Assembly: GCF_900106075.1 (NCBI RefSeq)
Contig: NZ_LT629794.1
Span: 972,001-1,036,000 of the forward strand
From: Polaribacter sp. Hel1_33_78
GTDB lineage: Bacteria > Bacteroidota > Bacteroidia > Flavobacteriales > Flavobacteriaceae
Direction of reading: 5' to 3'
DNA: 64,000 nt
The notes beneath the pieces are model-generated. The model made no database searches, was not told the origin of the DNA, and saw only the letters and a program-made list of their open reading frames with translations. The translations under genes and the position numbers were made by a program. Within the stretch, counting starts at the first letter, position 1. Each line of letters starts with the position of its first letter. Below, one piece after another: positions 18,477-28,257 of the stretch.

Positions 18477-19250
18477 ATGTCCAAATTCAAACTTATATTC
18501 CTTCCTTTTACGTTGTTATTTTTTCTTAGTTCATGTGTTTCTAACAAAGACTTAATATATCTCCAATTTGATGAAATTGATCAATCAAAGGTAAATAATG
18601 ATTACCAGTTAACATTTAAACCAGATGATCTATTGCAAATTATAATCTCATCAAAAGATTTGAAGGCCTCTATTCCTTTCAACTTGCCTGTATTTGCAAG
18701 TTCAGCAAGCTCAGGGAGTGCTCAAGGAGTGCCGAAGTTACAATCGTATTTGATTGATGGCAATGGCATGGTTGAATTTCCGGTTTTAGGGAGACTAAAA
18801 CTAGGAGGACTTACGAGAATTGAAGCTATTGAGTTAATTAAATATAAATTGTATCCTAAGTACTTGAAAGATCCGATTGTCAATATACTAATAACAAACT
18901 TTAAAGTAACAGTTATTGGGGATGTTAAACAACCAAAAGTATTTCAAATCGATAATGAAAGAGTAACAATTTTTGATGCCATAGGAATGGCAGGAGATCT
19001 AAATATTTCTGGATTAAGAGAGAATGTTACCCTTGTGCGAGAGGAGTTGGGAAAAAAAACTAAATATAGTTTTGATTTAAGATCAAATAAGATAATGACA
19101 TCACCAGTCTATTATTTGCAACAAAATGATGTGATTTATATACAACAGAATAATGCAAAAATTCAAGATGCTGCATATACAAGAAATACCGGTTTATTTA
19201 TTTCTCTGGCATCGGTATTAATTTCCCTAATTACTATAATAACGAGATAA
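18477..19250 (+). CDS. wza: Wza-like polysaccharide export lipoprotein
   Basis: The N terminus is a lipoprotein signal with lipobox LSSC (Cys20). A Poly_export domain follows (YQLTFKPDDLLQIIIS), then SLBB-type segments (VIGDVKQPKVFQI with TIFDAIGMAGDL), and a C-terminal membrane helix (GLFISLASVLISLITII). The 257 residues match the short Bacteroidota version of Wza, an outer-membrane export channel. TAATTTCG at 18455-18462 resembles the Bacteroidota -7 element and lies 14 bases before the ATG. The Wzc gene follows after 12 bases, so the pair forms an export unit. Confidence 0.92.
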   Translation: MSKFKLIFLPFTLLFFLSSCVSNKDLIYLQFDEIDQSKVNNDYQLTFKPDDLLQIIISSKDLKASIPFNLPVFASSASSGSAQGVPKLQSYLIDGNGMVEFPVLGRLKLGGLTRIEAIELIKYKLYPKYLKDPIVNILITNFKVTVIGDVKQPKVFQIDNERVTIFDAIGMAGDLNISGLRENVTLVREELGKKTKYSFDLRSNKIMTSPVYYLQQNDVIYIQQNNAKIQDAAYTRNTGLFISLASVLISLITIITR

Positions 19251-19262
19251 TAAAGTTGTAAT

Positions 19263-21650
19263 ATGAATAATTATATTGAAGAAAACGATCAGATCGATAT
19301 TAAATACGAGATACAAAAATATGTTTCTCATTGGCGTTTATTTGTCGTTGGCGGTTTAATTTCTATTACAGGGGCTTTTATCTTTATAAGATATACTACA
19401 CCTACTTATAAAGTTGATGCTACAATTATGATAGAGGATAACAAGCAAGCTGGTATTTCTACAGAATTGGCTGCATTTGAAGATCTGGGAATCATTGGTG
19501 GAGGTTCATCAAACAATCCAGAAAATGAAATTGAAATTATCAAGTCAAGAAAGATTTTAGGTAGAGCTATAGATTCTTTAAATTTGGATGTTTCCTATTT
19601 CAGAGACGGAAGGATTCGAAATGTTGAATTATATGATAAAACCACTCCTATTATTTTTGATTGGATTTATAAAAATACTTTGCTAATAAATAGGGACACC
19701 TCAGTTGTGGTTTCGATATCAGAAAATAATAAATTTAGCCTTCAAGATATAAAAGGTGAGTTTAAAACGGAACATAGCTTTGGGGAGGAGGTTCAAACAA
19801 AGCTAGGTGCGTTTAGAATACGTATAAATCCAAATTTTGAAATTGGATTAGATAATAAAACTCAAATCGAAATTCTTACTAGTCTAATCCCAAGAAATAG
19901 ATTGATTGATTATTATTTGAAGGTTCTAAATATTACTGCAATTGATGATATGTCACCTGTGCTTAAATTAAGTCTAAAAACTAATGTTAGAGAGAAGGGC
20001 CAAGATTTAATCAATGAATTGATTAAACAATATAATATAGATGGTATTAAGGATGAAGGCTTAGTCTCGCAAAAGACTTTGAGTTTTATTGATCAGCGAT
20101 TAGTATCCATTGGTGAAAATTTGAAATTGGTTCAAGATGACGTTAAAAATTATAAGGTAGAAAACAGTATATCTGGTCTATCGCGAGAGGCTGAATTAAC
20201 TTTAGAAGGGCTCTCTGAAACTAATCAGGAGTTGATTAAAATACGAACTGAATTGGAGGTGGCCAAATGGGTGAAAGAATCTTTAAAGAGTTTTTCAGGT
20301 AAAGAGGAGATATTGCCACAAAATTTGGGTTTTTCAGATATTGGGATATCAAATTCAATACTAAACTTTAATGAACTTGTACTGCAAAAAAACAGTTTAG
20401 CTGAAGATGCTGGGGTAATGAATCCGCTGATAGTTCAGTATAGTCTTCAGATTAAAGCTCTAAAGTTAAATTTAATACAAAGTATATCGAACCTTATTGT
20501 TTCTTTAGAAATGAAATTAAATCGAGTAAAAAATGAGGCTTCAAAAATAAATACTAAAATAGAGGCGATACCATATTTAGAAAGAGAGTTTATTGATATC
20601 GCCAGAGAACAAGAAATTATTTCTGGTTTGTATTCATATTTGTTGAAAAAAAGAGAGGAAACTTCAATTTCTTTGGCAGTAACAGTTCCAAATGCAAAAA
20701 TAATTGATGAAGCTTACGGCTCTTTAATTCCTGTTGCACCAAATAAGAAATTGATTTTGGTTGGTTTTTTCATTGTAGGACTGCTAGTTCCTTTTGGATT
20801 TATTTATATAAGAAATTTGTTAGATACAAAAATTCATTCAAGAAAAGACATTGAGGAGTTAACGACTATCCCTTTCTTAGGAGATGTCCCTCATTCTGAT
20901 TCGGATAGTAAGGTGGTAATTAATAATGACTCAAGAACGGGAATCGCAGAGGCATTTAGATTAATTCGCACCAATTTAAACTTTATGTTACCAAATAAAG
21001 TTGATACTGCGGGTAAAGCGATTTTTGTTACCTCTACAACCAGTGGAGAAGGAAAATCTTTTGTTTCTATTAATTTAGCGGCTGCGCTTTCTTTATCAAA
21101 TAAAAAAGTACTATTATTAGGGATGGATTTAAGAGCACCAAAAGTTACAAAATATTTGGGACTAGCAGAAAGAAAAGGGGTTACAAACTATATTACAAAT
21201 AGTGCACTGAATTTAAACGATCTTAAATTTTCAATTCCAGAAATTCCAGGCTTAGATATTATTTCCTCGGGTGTAATACCTCCAAATCCTGCTGAATTAC
21301 TCTTAAACCCAAAGATTGCGGCATTATTTAACGAAGTTAAAAAGGACTATGATTACATCATCGTAGATACGGCTCCGGTGAATTTGGTAACAGATACTTT
21401 ATTAGTGTCTAAATATGCAGATATGACCTTATATGTTTCAAGAGCTAATTATTTAGACAAAAGGATGTTAAATGTTGCACAGACTTTATATACAGAGAAA
21501 AAACTAGCAAATATGGCGATTGTTTTAAACGATACAGGTACTACGAAAGGCTATGGCTATGGCTATGGCTATGGCTATGGCTATGGCTATGGCTACGGAA
21601 ATGGATATTTAGATGAGGTTAAAAAACCATGGTACAAACGAATTCTCTAG
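19263..21650 (+). CDS. wzc: Wzc-type chain-length determinant and tyrosine autokinase
   Basis: The protein has 795 residues: N-terminal Wzz domain after a first membrane helix (about 24-43), a periplasmic coiled-coil region, a second helix (about 494-515) and a cytoplasmic BY-kinase domain. The Walker A motif is TSGEGKSF near residue 595 and the Walker B region is YDYIIVDTAPV. Walker A' reads LLLGMDLRAP near 616-623, with glycine where proteobacterial kinases have the first aspartate. The tail is a tyrosine cluster of eight Gly-Tyr units encoded by a hexanucleotide repeat. The kinase and its autophosphorylation would control polymer length and export with Wza. A hairpin terminator follows directly. 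Confidence 0.95.
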   Translation: MNNYIEENDQIDIKYEIQKYVSHWRLFVVGGLISITGAFIFIRYTTPTYKVDATIMIEDNKQAGISTELAAFEDLGIIGGGSSNNPENEIEIIKSRKILGRAIDSLNLDVSYFRDGRIRNVELYDKTTPIIFDWIYKNTLLINRDTSVVVSISENNKFSLQDIKGEFKTEHSFGEEVQTKLGAFRIRINPNFEIGLDNKTQIEILTSLIPRNRLIDYYLKVLNITAIDDMSPVLKLSLKTNVREKGQDLINELIKQYNIDGIKDEGLVSQKTLSFIDQRLVSIGENLKLVQDDVKNYKVENSISGLSREAELTLEGLSETNQELIKIRTELEVAKWVKESLKSFSGKEEILPQNLGFSDIGISNSILNFNELVLQKNSLAEDAGVMNPLIVQYSLQIKALKLNLIQSISNLIVSLEMKLNRVKNEASKINTKIEAIPYLEREFIDIAREQEIISGLYSYLLKKREETSISLAVTVPNAKIIDEAYGSLIPVAPNKKLILVGFFIVGLLVPFGFIYIRNLLDTKIHSRKDIEELTTIPFLGDVPHSDSDSKVVINNDSRTGIAEAFRLIRTNLNFMLPNKVDTAGKAIFVTSTTSGEGKSFVSINLAAALSLSNKKVLLLGMDLRAPKVTKYLGLAERKGVTNYITNSALNLNDLKFSIPEIPGLDIISSGVIPPNPAELLLNPKIAALFNEVKKDYDYIIVDTAPVNLVTDTLLVSKYADMTLYVSRANYLDKRMLNVAQTLYTEKKLANMAIVLNDTGTTKGYGYGYGYGYGYGYGYGNGYLDEVKKPWYKRIL
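21549..21596 (+). repeat. GGCTAT hexanucleotide microsatellite inside wzc
   Basis: Seven perfect GGCTAT units (21549-21590) and a GGCTAC variant (21591-21596) encode eight Gly-Tyr dipeptides in the C-terminal tyrosine cluster of Wzc. Because the unit is six bases, slippage would change the number of tyrosines by one per unit without shifting the frame. Confidence 0.97.
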
Positions 21651-21668
21651 GAGTATAGGAAAATAAAG

Positions 21669-21697
21669 AAAAGGAAGCAATTTGCTTCCTTTTTTTT
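21669..21697 (+). terminator. Hairpin terminator after wzc
   Basis: An 11-bp stem built around AAGGAAGCA (21671-21679) and TGCTTCCTT (21683-21691) with a three-base loop runs into a T-tract ending at 21697. It starts about 20 bases after the wzc stop and closes the polysaccharide locus on the + strand. Confidence 0.88.
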
Positions 21698-21889
21698 GTA
21701 AAACCAGTCATAAAATCTTTGAAAATAAGAACTCTTTAGGTAAACAAAGTTGGTTGCAGTTTATAGGATAATGATCACTACATTAGGATAGATGGCATTT
21801 CTAAGAGCACTATTATTAGGATAACTTCTTTTCAGGTTCGTTTACGCTAGTTCATTTTTTATTATTATGTAATTCAATAAAATTTTAAT

Positions 21890-22945
21890 TTAAACTCTCT
21901 TATTAATTTTGTCAAAATAATAAGACCTAAACTCTTTTTTGTATAGTAGTTTTACCAACTTCTTAGCTTTCTTTTTAAAATCAGTGATGAAATCACAATA
22001 CATTTTATTTAATTTAAATAAAATTGGGTTTTTAGTAAAAAGAAAGATTAACGTTATCTGATAACTAACGATAAGGTTTTTTTCATAAACCAAACTATCA
22101 GCATCAAAAAGTATTTTTGAGGAACCTATATATGTGCTAAATAGGTCAAAATGATATTTGTGTGATTTTATTGCATTTAAAGTGTTTTCTTTCAGTGATA
22201 GTTTTAATAAATCATAACTATTTCTGAGCGTTAAAGATTTATAACAACTTCCTTGATCACTAAATTGTTTGTTTATACAATTATGTACGATTTGGTTTTT
22301 TATGGAAGGAATGCTAAAGTTGTCAAATTTTCTTGATCCATCTGAAAAAAGTTTATAATTATAAGTTTTAGAGTATTTATTTAAAATAACTTTATCATGA
22401 ATTTCTATAGCAGCAATACTGCCTTTTTTTACCATTTTTGGATAATGTCTTGATTCAAAAATAATATGCTTTTCTTTCATAGCTGTATTATAACCGTACT
22501 CTCTTAGTAGCTTCACTGTTTTTACAAGATGTTTGTCGTCTACCAAGAAGTCAATATCACCAATCATCCTTTCACCAATATTTCCATACAGATTTTCTAT
22601 TAAGAAACTAGTTCCTTTGAGGAAAATTGGGATAATATTATTTTCCAACAAAAGAATATTAATTTCTTTGGCTTGTACTATGATTTCTAAATTCCTGTCA
22701 TGATTTAGATGATAAATAGATTCCATATGTTGCACTAAATCTTTAGGAAGTAGATGAAGAAATGCTACCTCTTTAAGATTACAATATAAAGCAGGAAATA
22801 CAAGATGTGCAGTTGAAACCTTTACAACGGATTCCCAATCGACATCTTCATTTTTCAAAATCGTTAAAACCTTGCTTCTATTTTTTTCTTCATGAGAAAG
22901 CGTAAGGCATTTTCCAATAAAACAGAGGGTTTCTAAATAATTCAT
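21890..22945 (-). CDS. Predicted nucleotidyltransferase-fold protein
   Basis: The 351-residue protein belongs, as far as I can judge, to the uncharacterised nucleotidyltransferase family found near polysaccharide loci. The visible core is IIPIFLKGTSFLIENLY followed by RMIGDIDFLVDDKHL, where GDIDFLV gives the D-x-D metal-binding pair after an upstream glycine. The N-terminal third is helical and the C-terminal part is basic. Its start overlaps the stop of the phosphatase gene by 4 bases (ATGA), so both are made from one transcript. Substrate unknown; transfer of a nucleotide or phospho-group to a small molecule, sugar or protein is possible. Confidence 0.65.
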   Translation of the reverse strand: MNYLETLCFIGKCLTLSHEEKNRSKVLTILKNEDVDWESVVKVSTAHLVFPALYCNLKEVAFLHLLPKDLVQHMESIYHLNHDRNLEIIVQAKEINILLLENNIIPIFLKGTSFLIENLYGNIGERMIGDIDFLVDDKHLVKTVKLLREYGYNTAMKEKHIIFESRHYPKMVKKGSIAAIEIHDKVILNKYSKTYNYKLFSDGSRKFDNFSIPSIKNQIVHNCINKQFSDQGSCYKSLTLRNSYDLLKLSLKENTLNAIKSHKYHFDLFSTYIGSSKILFDADSLVYEKNLIVSYQITLIFLFTKNPILFKLNKMYCDFITDFKKKAKKLVKLLYKKEFRSYYFDKINKRV

Positions 22946-23685
22946 GATTTCAAAAATTTGGTATTATTCAAGAGCAGGGATTCTAAATTTTTTAAATTCT
23001 TGGTAGTCCCAATTTTTTGCAGTAAATGCAAATGATTTTGATGATGTGCATCAGTGCCTACAAAATCGTACATATGTTCTTTTAAAAGTTTGTCGGCAGT
23101 TTTTTGCACATGTTTTCCATAGTGTTCGGTTAAAGACAATAAATTTAATTGAAACAAGCAACCTGCTGTTTTTAATTTATAATACTCTTTAAAATTATGG
23201 TGGTAAAAATTGTAACGCTCAGGATGTGCTAAGACAGGTCTGTTCCCTTTTAATTGAATTTCAAATAATAGTTCATAGAGATTGATAGGAGCATTAAAAT
23301 AAGACATTTCTACAAGAACATAGTTGTCTTTTAAAGTGAGCAGTTTATCCTTTTCTAAAATTGCAGAAAATTGCTCATCCAGCATGTATTCAGCAGCGGC
23401 ATCAATCGTAATATCCGTCATGTTTCTTTCTTGCAATGCCGCTCTAACTTCTTTTAAGGCACGTTCAATTATTTCTGGGGTATTAGGGTATACATCGCCT
23501 AAAACATGCGGGGTGGTTATGATATTTTTAATTCCATACGAAGCCATTTTCTGAATCAATGCAATGGAAGTTTCCAAATCTTTGGCACCATCGTCAATTC
23601 CGGGGAGTAGATGCGAGTGCATATCTACAAATCCTTTTGGAAAAAATTCATGTAAAGGAATTTCCTTTTTCTTGAAAAAAAACAT
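22942..23685 (-). CDS. CpsB/YwqE-type PHP tyrosine phosphatase
   Basis: This is a manganese-dependent protein-tyrosine phosphatase of the polymerase-and-histidinol-phosphatase fold, 247 residues. Metal-binding motifs are visible as DMHSHLLPGIDDGAKD near the N terminus, TTPHV, AHPERYNF and GTDAHHQNH. In Gram-positive and Bacteroidota capsule systems such enzymes remove phosphate from the tyrosine tail of the BY-kinase. Here it faces wzc tail to tail, so it is the likely partner of Wzc. It forms a two-gene operon with the nucleotidyltransferase-like gene. Confidence 0.9.
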   Translation of the reverse strand: MFFFKKKEIPLHEFFPKGFVDMHSHLLPGIDDGAKDLETSIALIQKMASYGIKNIITTPHVLGDVYPNTPEIIERALKEVRAALQERNMTDITIDAAAEYMLDEQFSAILEKDKLLTLKDNYVLVEMSYFNAPINLYELLFEIQLKGNRPVLAHPERYNFYHHNFKEYYKLKTAGCLFQLNLLSLTEHYGKHVQKTADKLLKEHMYDFVGTDAHHQNHLHLLQKIGTTKNLKNLESLLLNNTKFLKS

Positions 23686-23997
23686 GTTATTAGATTTACA
23701 ACAAATTTACAATTTTCATTACTAACTTGTATATCTTGTTCAGCTTGTTTTAAAATGTTTTTAATGGGTAATTAGACAACTTCCGGTTTTTTATTCAACT
23801 CGTGCTGGGATCGCATGCGTGAGAATGTTTTATTGAAACAAAATGCATACATTTTAATCTAAAATTGCCTTTGAATTGAAAGAATTGAATCAAAATTCTT
23901 CAAAAGAGGCTTAAATAGTTGAAGCGAAAACGATTGAAGTTTTGATAGCTATTGTATACTAATTTTAGTTGTAATATATTTGATTAAAATTGATATT

Positions 23998-24849
23998 ATG
24001 ATTTTAATTGCAGACGGGGGATCAACAAAAGCGGATTGGATTGCTATAAATGACGATAAGCAGGAAGAATTTAGAGTAAGAACCTTGGGGTTAAATCCTG
24101 CCATTGTTCCGGAAGAAGAATTGCACAATAGAATTATCAACATGTTTCAGTTGATAAAGGTGAAAGATGATGTGGAAGAAATTCATTTTTATGGCGCAGG
24201 TTGTGGAACGCCAAAACCAATTGAAATTTTAAAAAAGATCTTGGCTTCTATTTTTGTTAATGCAAAAATATTGATTTCTGAAGACATGTTAGCTGCTGTG
24301 TATGCCACAGCTGGTAAAAAGCCAGCCATTGTATGTATTTTAGGAACAGGTTCTAATAGTTGTTATTTTGATGGGAAACACATAAAGATGTTAGTGCCTT
24401 CTTTAGGCTATATTTTAATGGATGAAGCGAGTGGTAATTACTTTGGAAAAAGGTTGCTCATCGATTATTTTTACAACCAAATGCCTTTAGAGATTGCACA
24501 AAAATTTAAAAAGGAGTTTAATTTAGATCCAGATTACATTAAGAAAAACTTGTATAGAGTTCCAAACCCGAATATGTATTTAGCGTCTTTTGCAAAATTT
24601 ATGTTTGATTTTAAAGACAATGCCTACATTAAAGGAATTATTACTCACGGATTTCAAGAGTTTTTTAAATATAGAGTGTTACCTTTCAATAAAACAGCCG
24701 ATACACCAATCTATTTTATAGGGTCGATAGCGCATTATTTTAGAGATATTCTTGAAGAAATTGCAGAAAATAACAATCTAAAAGTGACCGATGTGGTGCA
24801 AAGACCCATTGATAAATTGTTAGAATATCATAAAAATAACATTCATTAA
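23998..24849 (+). CDS. BadF/BadG-type ATPase, N-acetylglucosamine kinase-like
   Basis: This actin/hexokinase-fold protein of 283 residues opens with the phosphate-1 loop LIADGGSTKADW. It has CILGTGSNSCYFDGK as the second phosphate loop and YFIGSIAHYFRDIL as the adenosine motif. Homologues are annotated as N-acetylglucosamine or glucosamine kinases used in amino-sugar recycling. The ATG at 23998 is directly before the first beta strand; an in-frame TTG at 23980 would only add a few residues. It is apparently monocistronic, with about 300 bases of non-coding DNA upstream and 200 downstream. Substrate is inferred from the family only. Confidence 0.8.
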   Translation: MILIADGGSTKADWIAINDDKQEEFRVRTLGLNPAIVPEEELHNRIINMFQLIKVKDDVEEIHFYGAGCGTPKPIEILKKILASIFVNAKILISEDMLAAVYATAGKKPAIVCILGTGSNSCYFDGKHIKMLVPSLGYILMDEASGNYFGKRLLIDYFYNQMPLEIAQKFKKEFNLDPDYIKKNLYRVPNPNMYLASFAKFMFDFKDNAYIKGIITHGFQEFFKYRVLPFNKTADTPIYFIGSIAHYFRDILEEIAENNNLKVTDVVQRPIDKLLEYHKNNIH

Positions 24850-25050
24850 GGTATTTTAGTGTTGTTTTAAGTACCGAAGAACCGTTTCTGTTAGATCATC
24901 ATATGCAGGCGCTAGACCTAAAATTAATTTGGATATAAAATAGCAAATAAGTTGTAACGAGCGGTAAAATTAGATATTGTCTAAGAAGGCTTCGTTGCCG
25001 TCAAACCGTCAATATAATGCCAATCTAATGCAATATTAATGCTGTGGATA

Positions 25051-26310
25051 TCAATCAATAAAATCCAAAATTCTTTCTAAACGCATTCCTCGAGAGCCTT
25101 TAATTAAAATGGATTGCTGTGTGAGTCTATTTTTTTTGAGATACGCTTCCAGTTGTTCATAGGTTCTAAATTGATGCTTTTCAGTTGTAGTTTGATAAAA
25201 ATATTCACCTACAAAAAAAGTGTGATCAAATTTAAAAGAAGTAGCTAAATCAACAATCGCTTGATGTTCAAGTAAACTTTCAGCACCCAGCTCAAACATA
25301 TCTCCCAAAATAACAACGCTATCCGCTGACTGTATTGCAGCAAAATTTTCTAAAGCCACCTGCATGCTAGAGGGGTTGGCATTATAGGCATCTAAAATAA
25401 TTTCATTCTTCTTTGTGGTTATGATTTGGGAACGGTTATTTTTAGGAACATAACTTTCTATAGCTTCTTTCATCGCTGCTTCAGAAACGTTAAAATAGGC
25501 GCCAATGGTAATGGCAGCAGCAAGGTTTGCATAATTATAGTTGCCAATTAAATTACTTTGTATGCTTTGACCTTTGTAAGAAAGTTTTACATATGGATTT
25601 AAGGATAAGAATTGTAGGTCAGCAGTTTTAAAATGGATGGTTTGCAATCCTTTGGTTTTTTCTAGCTGAAGCGCATCATCAGGATTTACAAAAGCAATTT
25701 TGTGGTGTTCTTTTAAGTAAGTATACAGTTCGCACTTTCCTTTAATCACACCTGTGAATCCTCCAAAACCTTCTAAATGTGCTTTTCCGAAATTGGTGAT
25801 GTAACCAAAATCAGGTTCACAAATAGTGCATAGAAATGCTATTTCTTTTTGATGATTCGCACCCATTTCTACAATGCCCAATTCAGTTTTATCGGTCATA
25901 GAAAGTAGGGTTAATGGCACTCCAATATGGTTGTTTAAATTCCCTTTTGTAGCTTGTGTATTGTGTTTTTTACTCAGAACCACATAAAGTAATTCTTTCG
26001 TGGTAGTTTTGCCATTGCTACCAGTTAAACCAATGATAGGGATATTTAATTGTCTCCGATGATAATTTGCGAGCGCTTGTAAGGTCTTTAAAACATTGTC
26101 AACTAAAATAATAGCCTCTTTTGTTTGGTATGCTTCTTCATCAACAATAGCAAAAGCTGCACCTAGTTCTAGTGCTTGTTCCGCGAAACTATTTCCATTA
26201 AAATTTTCACCTTTTAAAGCGAAAAAAAGGGTGTTTTTTCGAATGTTTCTGGTGTCTGTATCTACAAGAAAATGTTGACGATACAATTGATAAAGATTGG
26301 CTATTTTCAT
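25051..26310 (-). CDS. murF: UDP-MurNAc-tripeptide--D-Ala-D-Ala ligase
   Basis: This Mur ligase of 419 residues adds D-Ala-D-Ala to the peptidoglycan precursor. The N-terminal domain includes DTRNIRKNTLFFALKGENF, the ATP-binding loop is GLTGSNGKTTTKELL, followed by NLNNHIGVPLTLL, ELGIVEMGANH and LDAYNANPSSM of the C-terminal domain. The C terminus ends in SRGMRLERIL, typical of MurF. It is transcribed in the same direction as gldJ, but a strong hairpin separates the two. MurF next to gldJ is an arrangement I recall from other Flavobacteriaceae. Confidence 0.96.
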   Translation of the reverse strand: MKIANLYQLYRQHFLVDTDTRNIRKNTLFFALKGENFNGNSFAEQALELGAAFAIVDEEAYQTKEAIILVDNVLKTLQALANYHRRQLNIPIIGLTGSNGKTTTKELLYVVLSKKHNTQATKGNLNNHIGVPLTLLSMTDKTELGIVEMGANHQKEIAFLCTICEPDFGYITNFGKAHLEGFGGFTGVIKGKCELYTYLKEHHKIAFVNPDDALQLEKTKGLQTIHFKTADLQFLSLNPYVKLSYKGQSIQSNLIGNYNYANLAAAITIGAYFNVSEAAMKEAIESYVPKNNRSQIITTKKNEIILDAYNANPSSMQVALENFAAIQSADSVVILGDMFELGAESLLEHQAIVDLATSFKFDHTFFVGEYFYQTTTEKHQFRTYEQLEAYLKKNRLTQQSILIKGSRGMRLERILDFID

Positions 26311-26324
26311 TTTTTAAATATAAA

Positions 26325-26356
26325 AAGCCTCATTATATCTGACAATAATGAGGCTT
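26325..26356 (-). terminator. Hairpin terminator after gldJ
   Basis: A perfect 12-bp stem (AAGCCTCATTAT at 26325-26336 with its complement at 26345-26356) and an 8-base loop. On the - strand the stem ends in a T-rich run, so it terminates gldJ transcription before murF. Confidence 0.88.
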
Positions 26357-26375
26357 CAATTGTAACAAATATATT

Positions 26376-28058
26376 TTATCTACTAGGGTTCCTGGCTTTT
26401 CTTTTGCCAGAGGTCATCGGACCTACCTTGTCAGATACACATCTAAAACCAATATAATTTGTGGCCATGTATTCTGGTAAATATCTTCTTTGCGCTGGGT
26501 CTAACCAATATTCTCTATCAGACCAAGAGCCACCTTTATAAACTCTCGTATTATTGCTAATTAAAGTAGAACGTTTTTTTGCATCGGTTGTTAAAACTTC
26601 TTCCCCGGTAACAGAATTTCTTATTCTTTGGGGACTTTTAGGCGAGTTGTACATACTTGGTCTTGACATAAATTGGTCTTCATCATCCTCGTAAAAACGA
26701 GAAGAGTTTAAATCTCCATCGCCAAGATCAGCATTGTTCGCTACTTTAAAGTTTCGTCTTAAAGAAGCATCCTTTTTTGTAATCGGAATGTATTTAATGG
26801 TTCCTGGTAATTGTCTAGGAATAATTTGTCCATTCGGTAACGTATCATATTCTACGATGGCGCCTGCATCATTTGCAGCAATGACGATATTACCATCGGC
26901 GTCAATCATTTTTTTAGTAAATAAATTCCCTCTGTAATAATTAAAGTCATTCGCTTCATTATCAATCAAAGGTCTGTACACATCTGATACCCATTCTGCT
27001 ACATTCCCGGACATATCATACAACCCAAAACCATTTGGCGGATACGATTTTATTTTATTAGGGATATCGGCACCATCAGAACTCCAACCGGATAAACCGC
27101 TATATTGCCCTTCACCTTGTTTAAAGTTTCCTAATTGATCTCCTTTAGTTCTTTTGTTTTTAGATCGAGAATATTTCTCATTCCAAGCATATTTTTTTCG
27201 TCCTCTAATATTGTTGTATTCTCTGTTTTCTATGTTCGCTTTTGCTGCAAATTCCCATTCAGCCTCTGTAGGTAATCTAAAACGCTGCGCTAAAATACCA
27301 TCAGCTTGCGTAATTTTTCTTCCTTGAAAAGCATCTCTACTTAATTTTGGATCTCCTCTTTTTCGCACAGTTCTTCCTACCCCTCTTTTATAAACGGTGG
27401 TGTCTCCGTCAAATAATTGAGAATCATCGGTTAAAAAAACATCTGTATCAAAAAAGTTGTTGATCGTGTCTGTTTCAAAAATATTTTTGATATGACCTTT
27501 ATCAATTAATGTTTTTAGGTTGACGGCATTGGTGCGCCACTTGCAATATTCATTTGCTTGCAACCAACTAATACCCACCACAGGGTAATCTGAATACGCT
27601 GGATTACGGAAATAGTTTTCTGATAAAATATCAGTATTTCCTAAACTTTTTCGCCACGCCAAAGTGTCTGGTAAAATAGCACTGTATATATGCTTGTAAT
27701 TTTCTTCTGAAGGTGGAAAAACATTCTTCATATATTGTACATATAAAAAATATTCTGAATTTGTAACCTCTGCTTCATCCATAAAAAAGGAACGAACATG
27801 CAGTTTTTTAGGGGTGGTGTTCCAATCAAACATAACGTCATCTTGTACTTGCCCCATGGTAAAAGAACCTCCTTCTACAGCAACCATACCTAGCGGTGGT
27901 TTTTGACCAGCATCCGATTTTCCTTTGATAAAGTTACCATATCTCGCATCGTTAAATGGCAAACCTGTAAGTCTCGATTTGGTATTATCAGAACTTTTAC
28001 AATTAAAGAAGAATAGTGTTGTTAAAACAGCGAATGTTATTTTAAATATGTTTTTCAT
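26376..28058 (-). CDS. gldJ: Gliding motility lipoprotein GldJ
   Basis: The protein of 560 residues is an outer-membrane-associated lipoprotein (lipobox FFNC, Cys20) with a formylglycine-generating-enzyme (SUMF1) fold. Blocks seen include MVAVEGGSFTMGQVQDD, PVVGISWLQANEYCKWRT, RLPTEAEWEFAAKA, GLYDMSGNVAEWVSDVY and the C-terminal YIGFRCVSD. GldJ is needed for gliding and for stability of GldK in the type IX secretion machinery. It is divergent from porU, whose product is a T9SS sortase, with about 200 bases of shared upstream DNA. Confidence 0.96.
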   Translation of the reverse strand: MKNIFKITFAVLTTLFFFNCKSSDNTKSRLTGLPFNDARYGNFIKGKSDAGQKPPLGMVAVEGGSFTMGQVQDDVMFDWNTTPKKLHVRSFFMDEAEVTNSEYFLYVQYMKNVFPPSEENYKHIYSAILPDTLAWRKSLGNTDILSENYFRNPAYSDYPVVGISWLQANEYCKWRTNAVNLKTLIDKGHIKNIFETDTINNFFDTDVFLTDDSQLFDGDTTVYKRGVGRTVRKRGDPKLSRDAFQGRKITQADGILAQRFRLPTEAEWEFAAKANIENREYNNIRGRKKYAWNEKYSRSKNKRTKGDQLGNFKQGEGQYSGLSGWSSDGADIPNKIKSYPPNGFGLYDMSGNVAEWVSDVYRPLIDNEANDFNYYRGNLFTKKMIDADGNIVIAANDAGAIVEYDTLPNGQIIPRQLPGTIKYIPITKKDASLRRNFKVANNADLGDGDLNSSRFYEDDEDQFMSRPSMYNSPKSPQRIRNSVTGEEVLTTDAKKRSTLISNNTRVYKGGSWSDREYWLDPAQRRYLPEYMATNYIGFRCVSDKVGPMTSGKRKARNPSR

Positions 28059-28257
28059 TTCCTAATTTAAAAATTGATAGGGTTTTATTATAGTGATGCA
28101 ATTTACAATAATTATAATTTCTTACAAGGAAATTATAAAAATTAACGCATCCTTTTTTACACTCATTCTTATTAACGGATGCTTTTATACTTTAGTATAA
28201 TTTATCTTTCTTTACAGTAAAATATCTAATAATTATTTGCGTTATTTGAATACTTAT

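Noticed and set aside
21549..21596. On/off phase variation of wzc by repeat slippage
   Set aside because: The unit is six bases, so unit gain or loss cannot shift the frame; only tyrosine number would change.
23686..23997. Possible gene remnant between the phosphatase and sugar kinase genes
   Set aside because: No frame with recognisable protein features on either strand; kept as intergenic.
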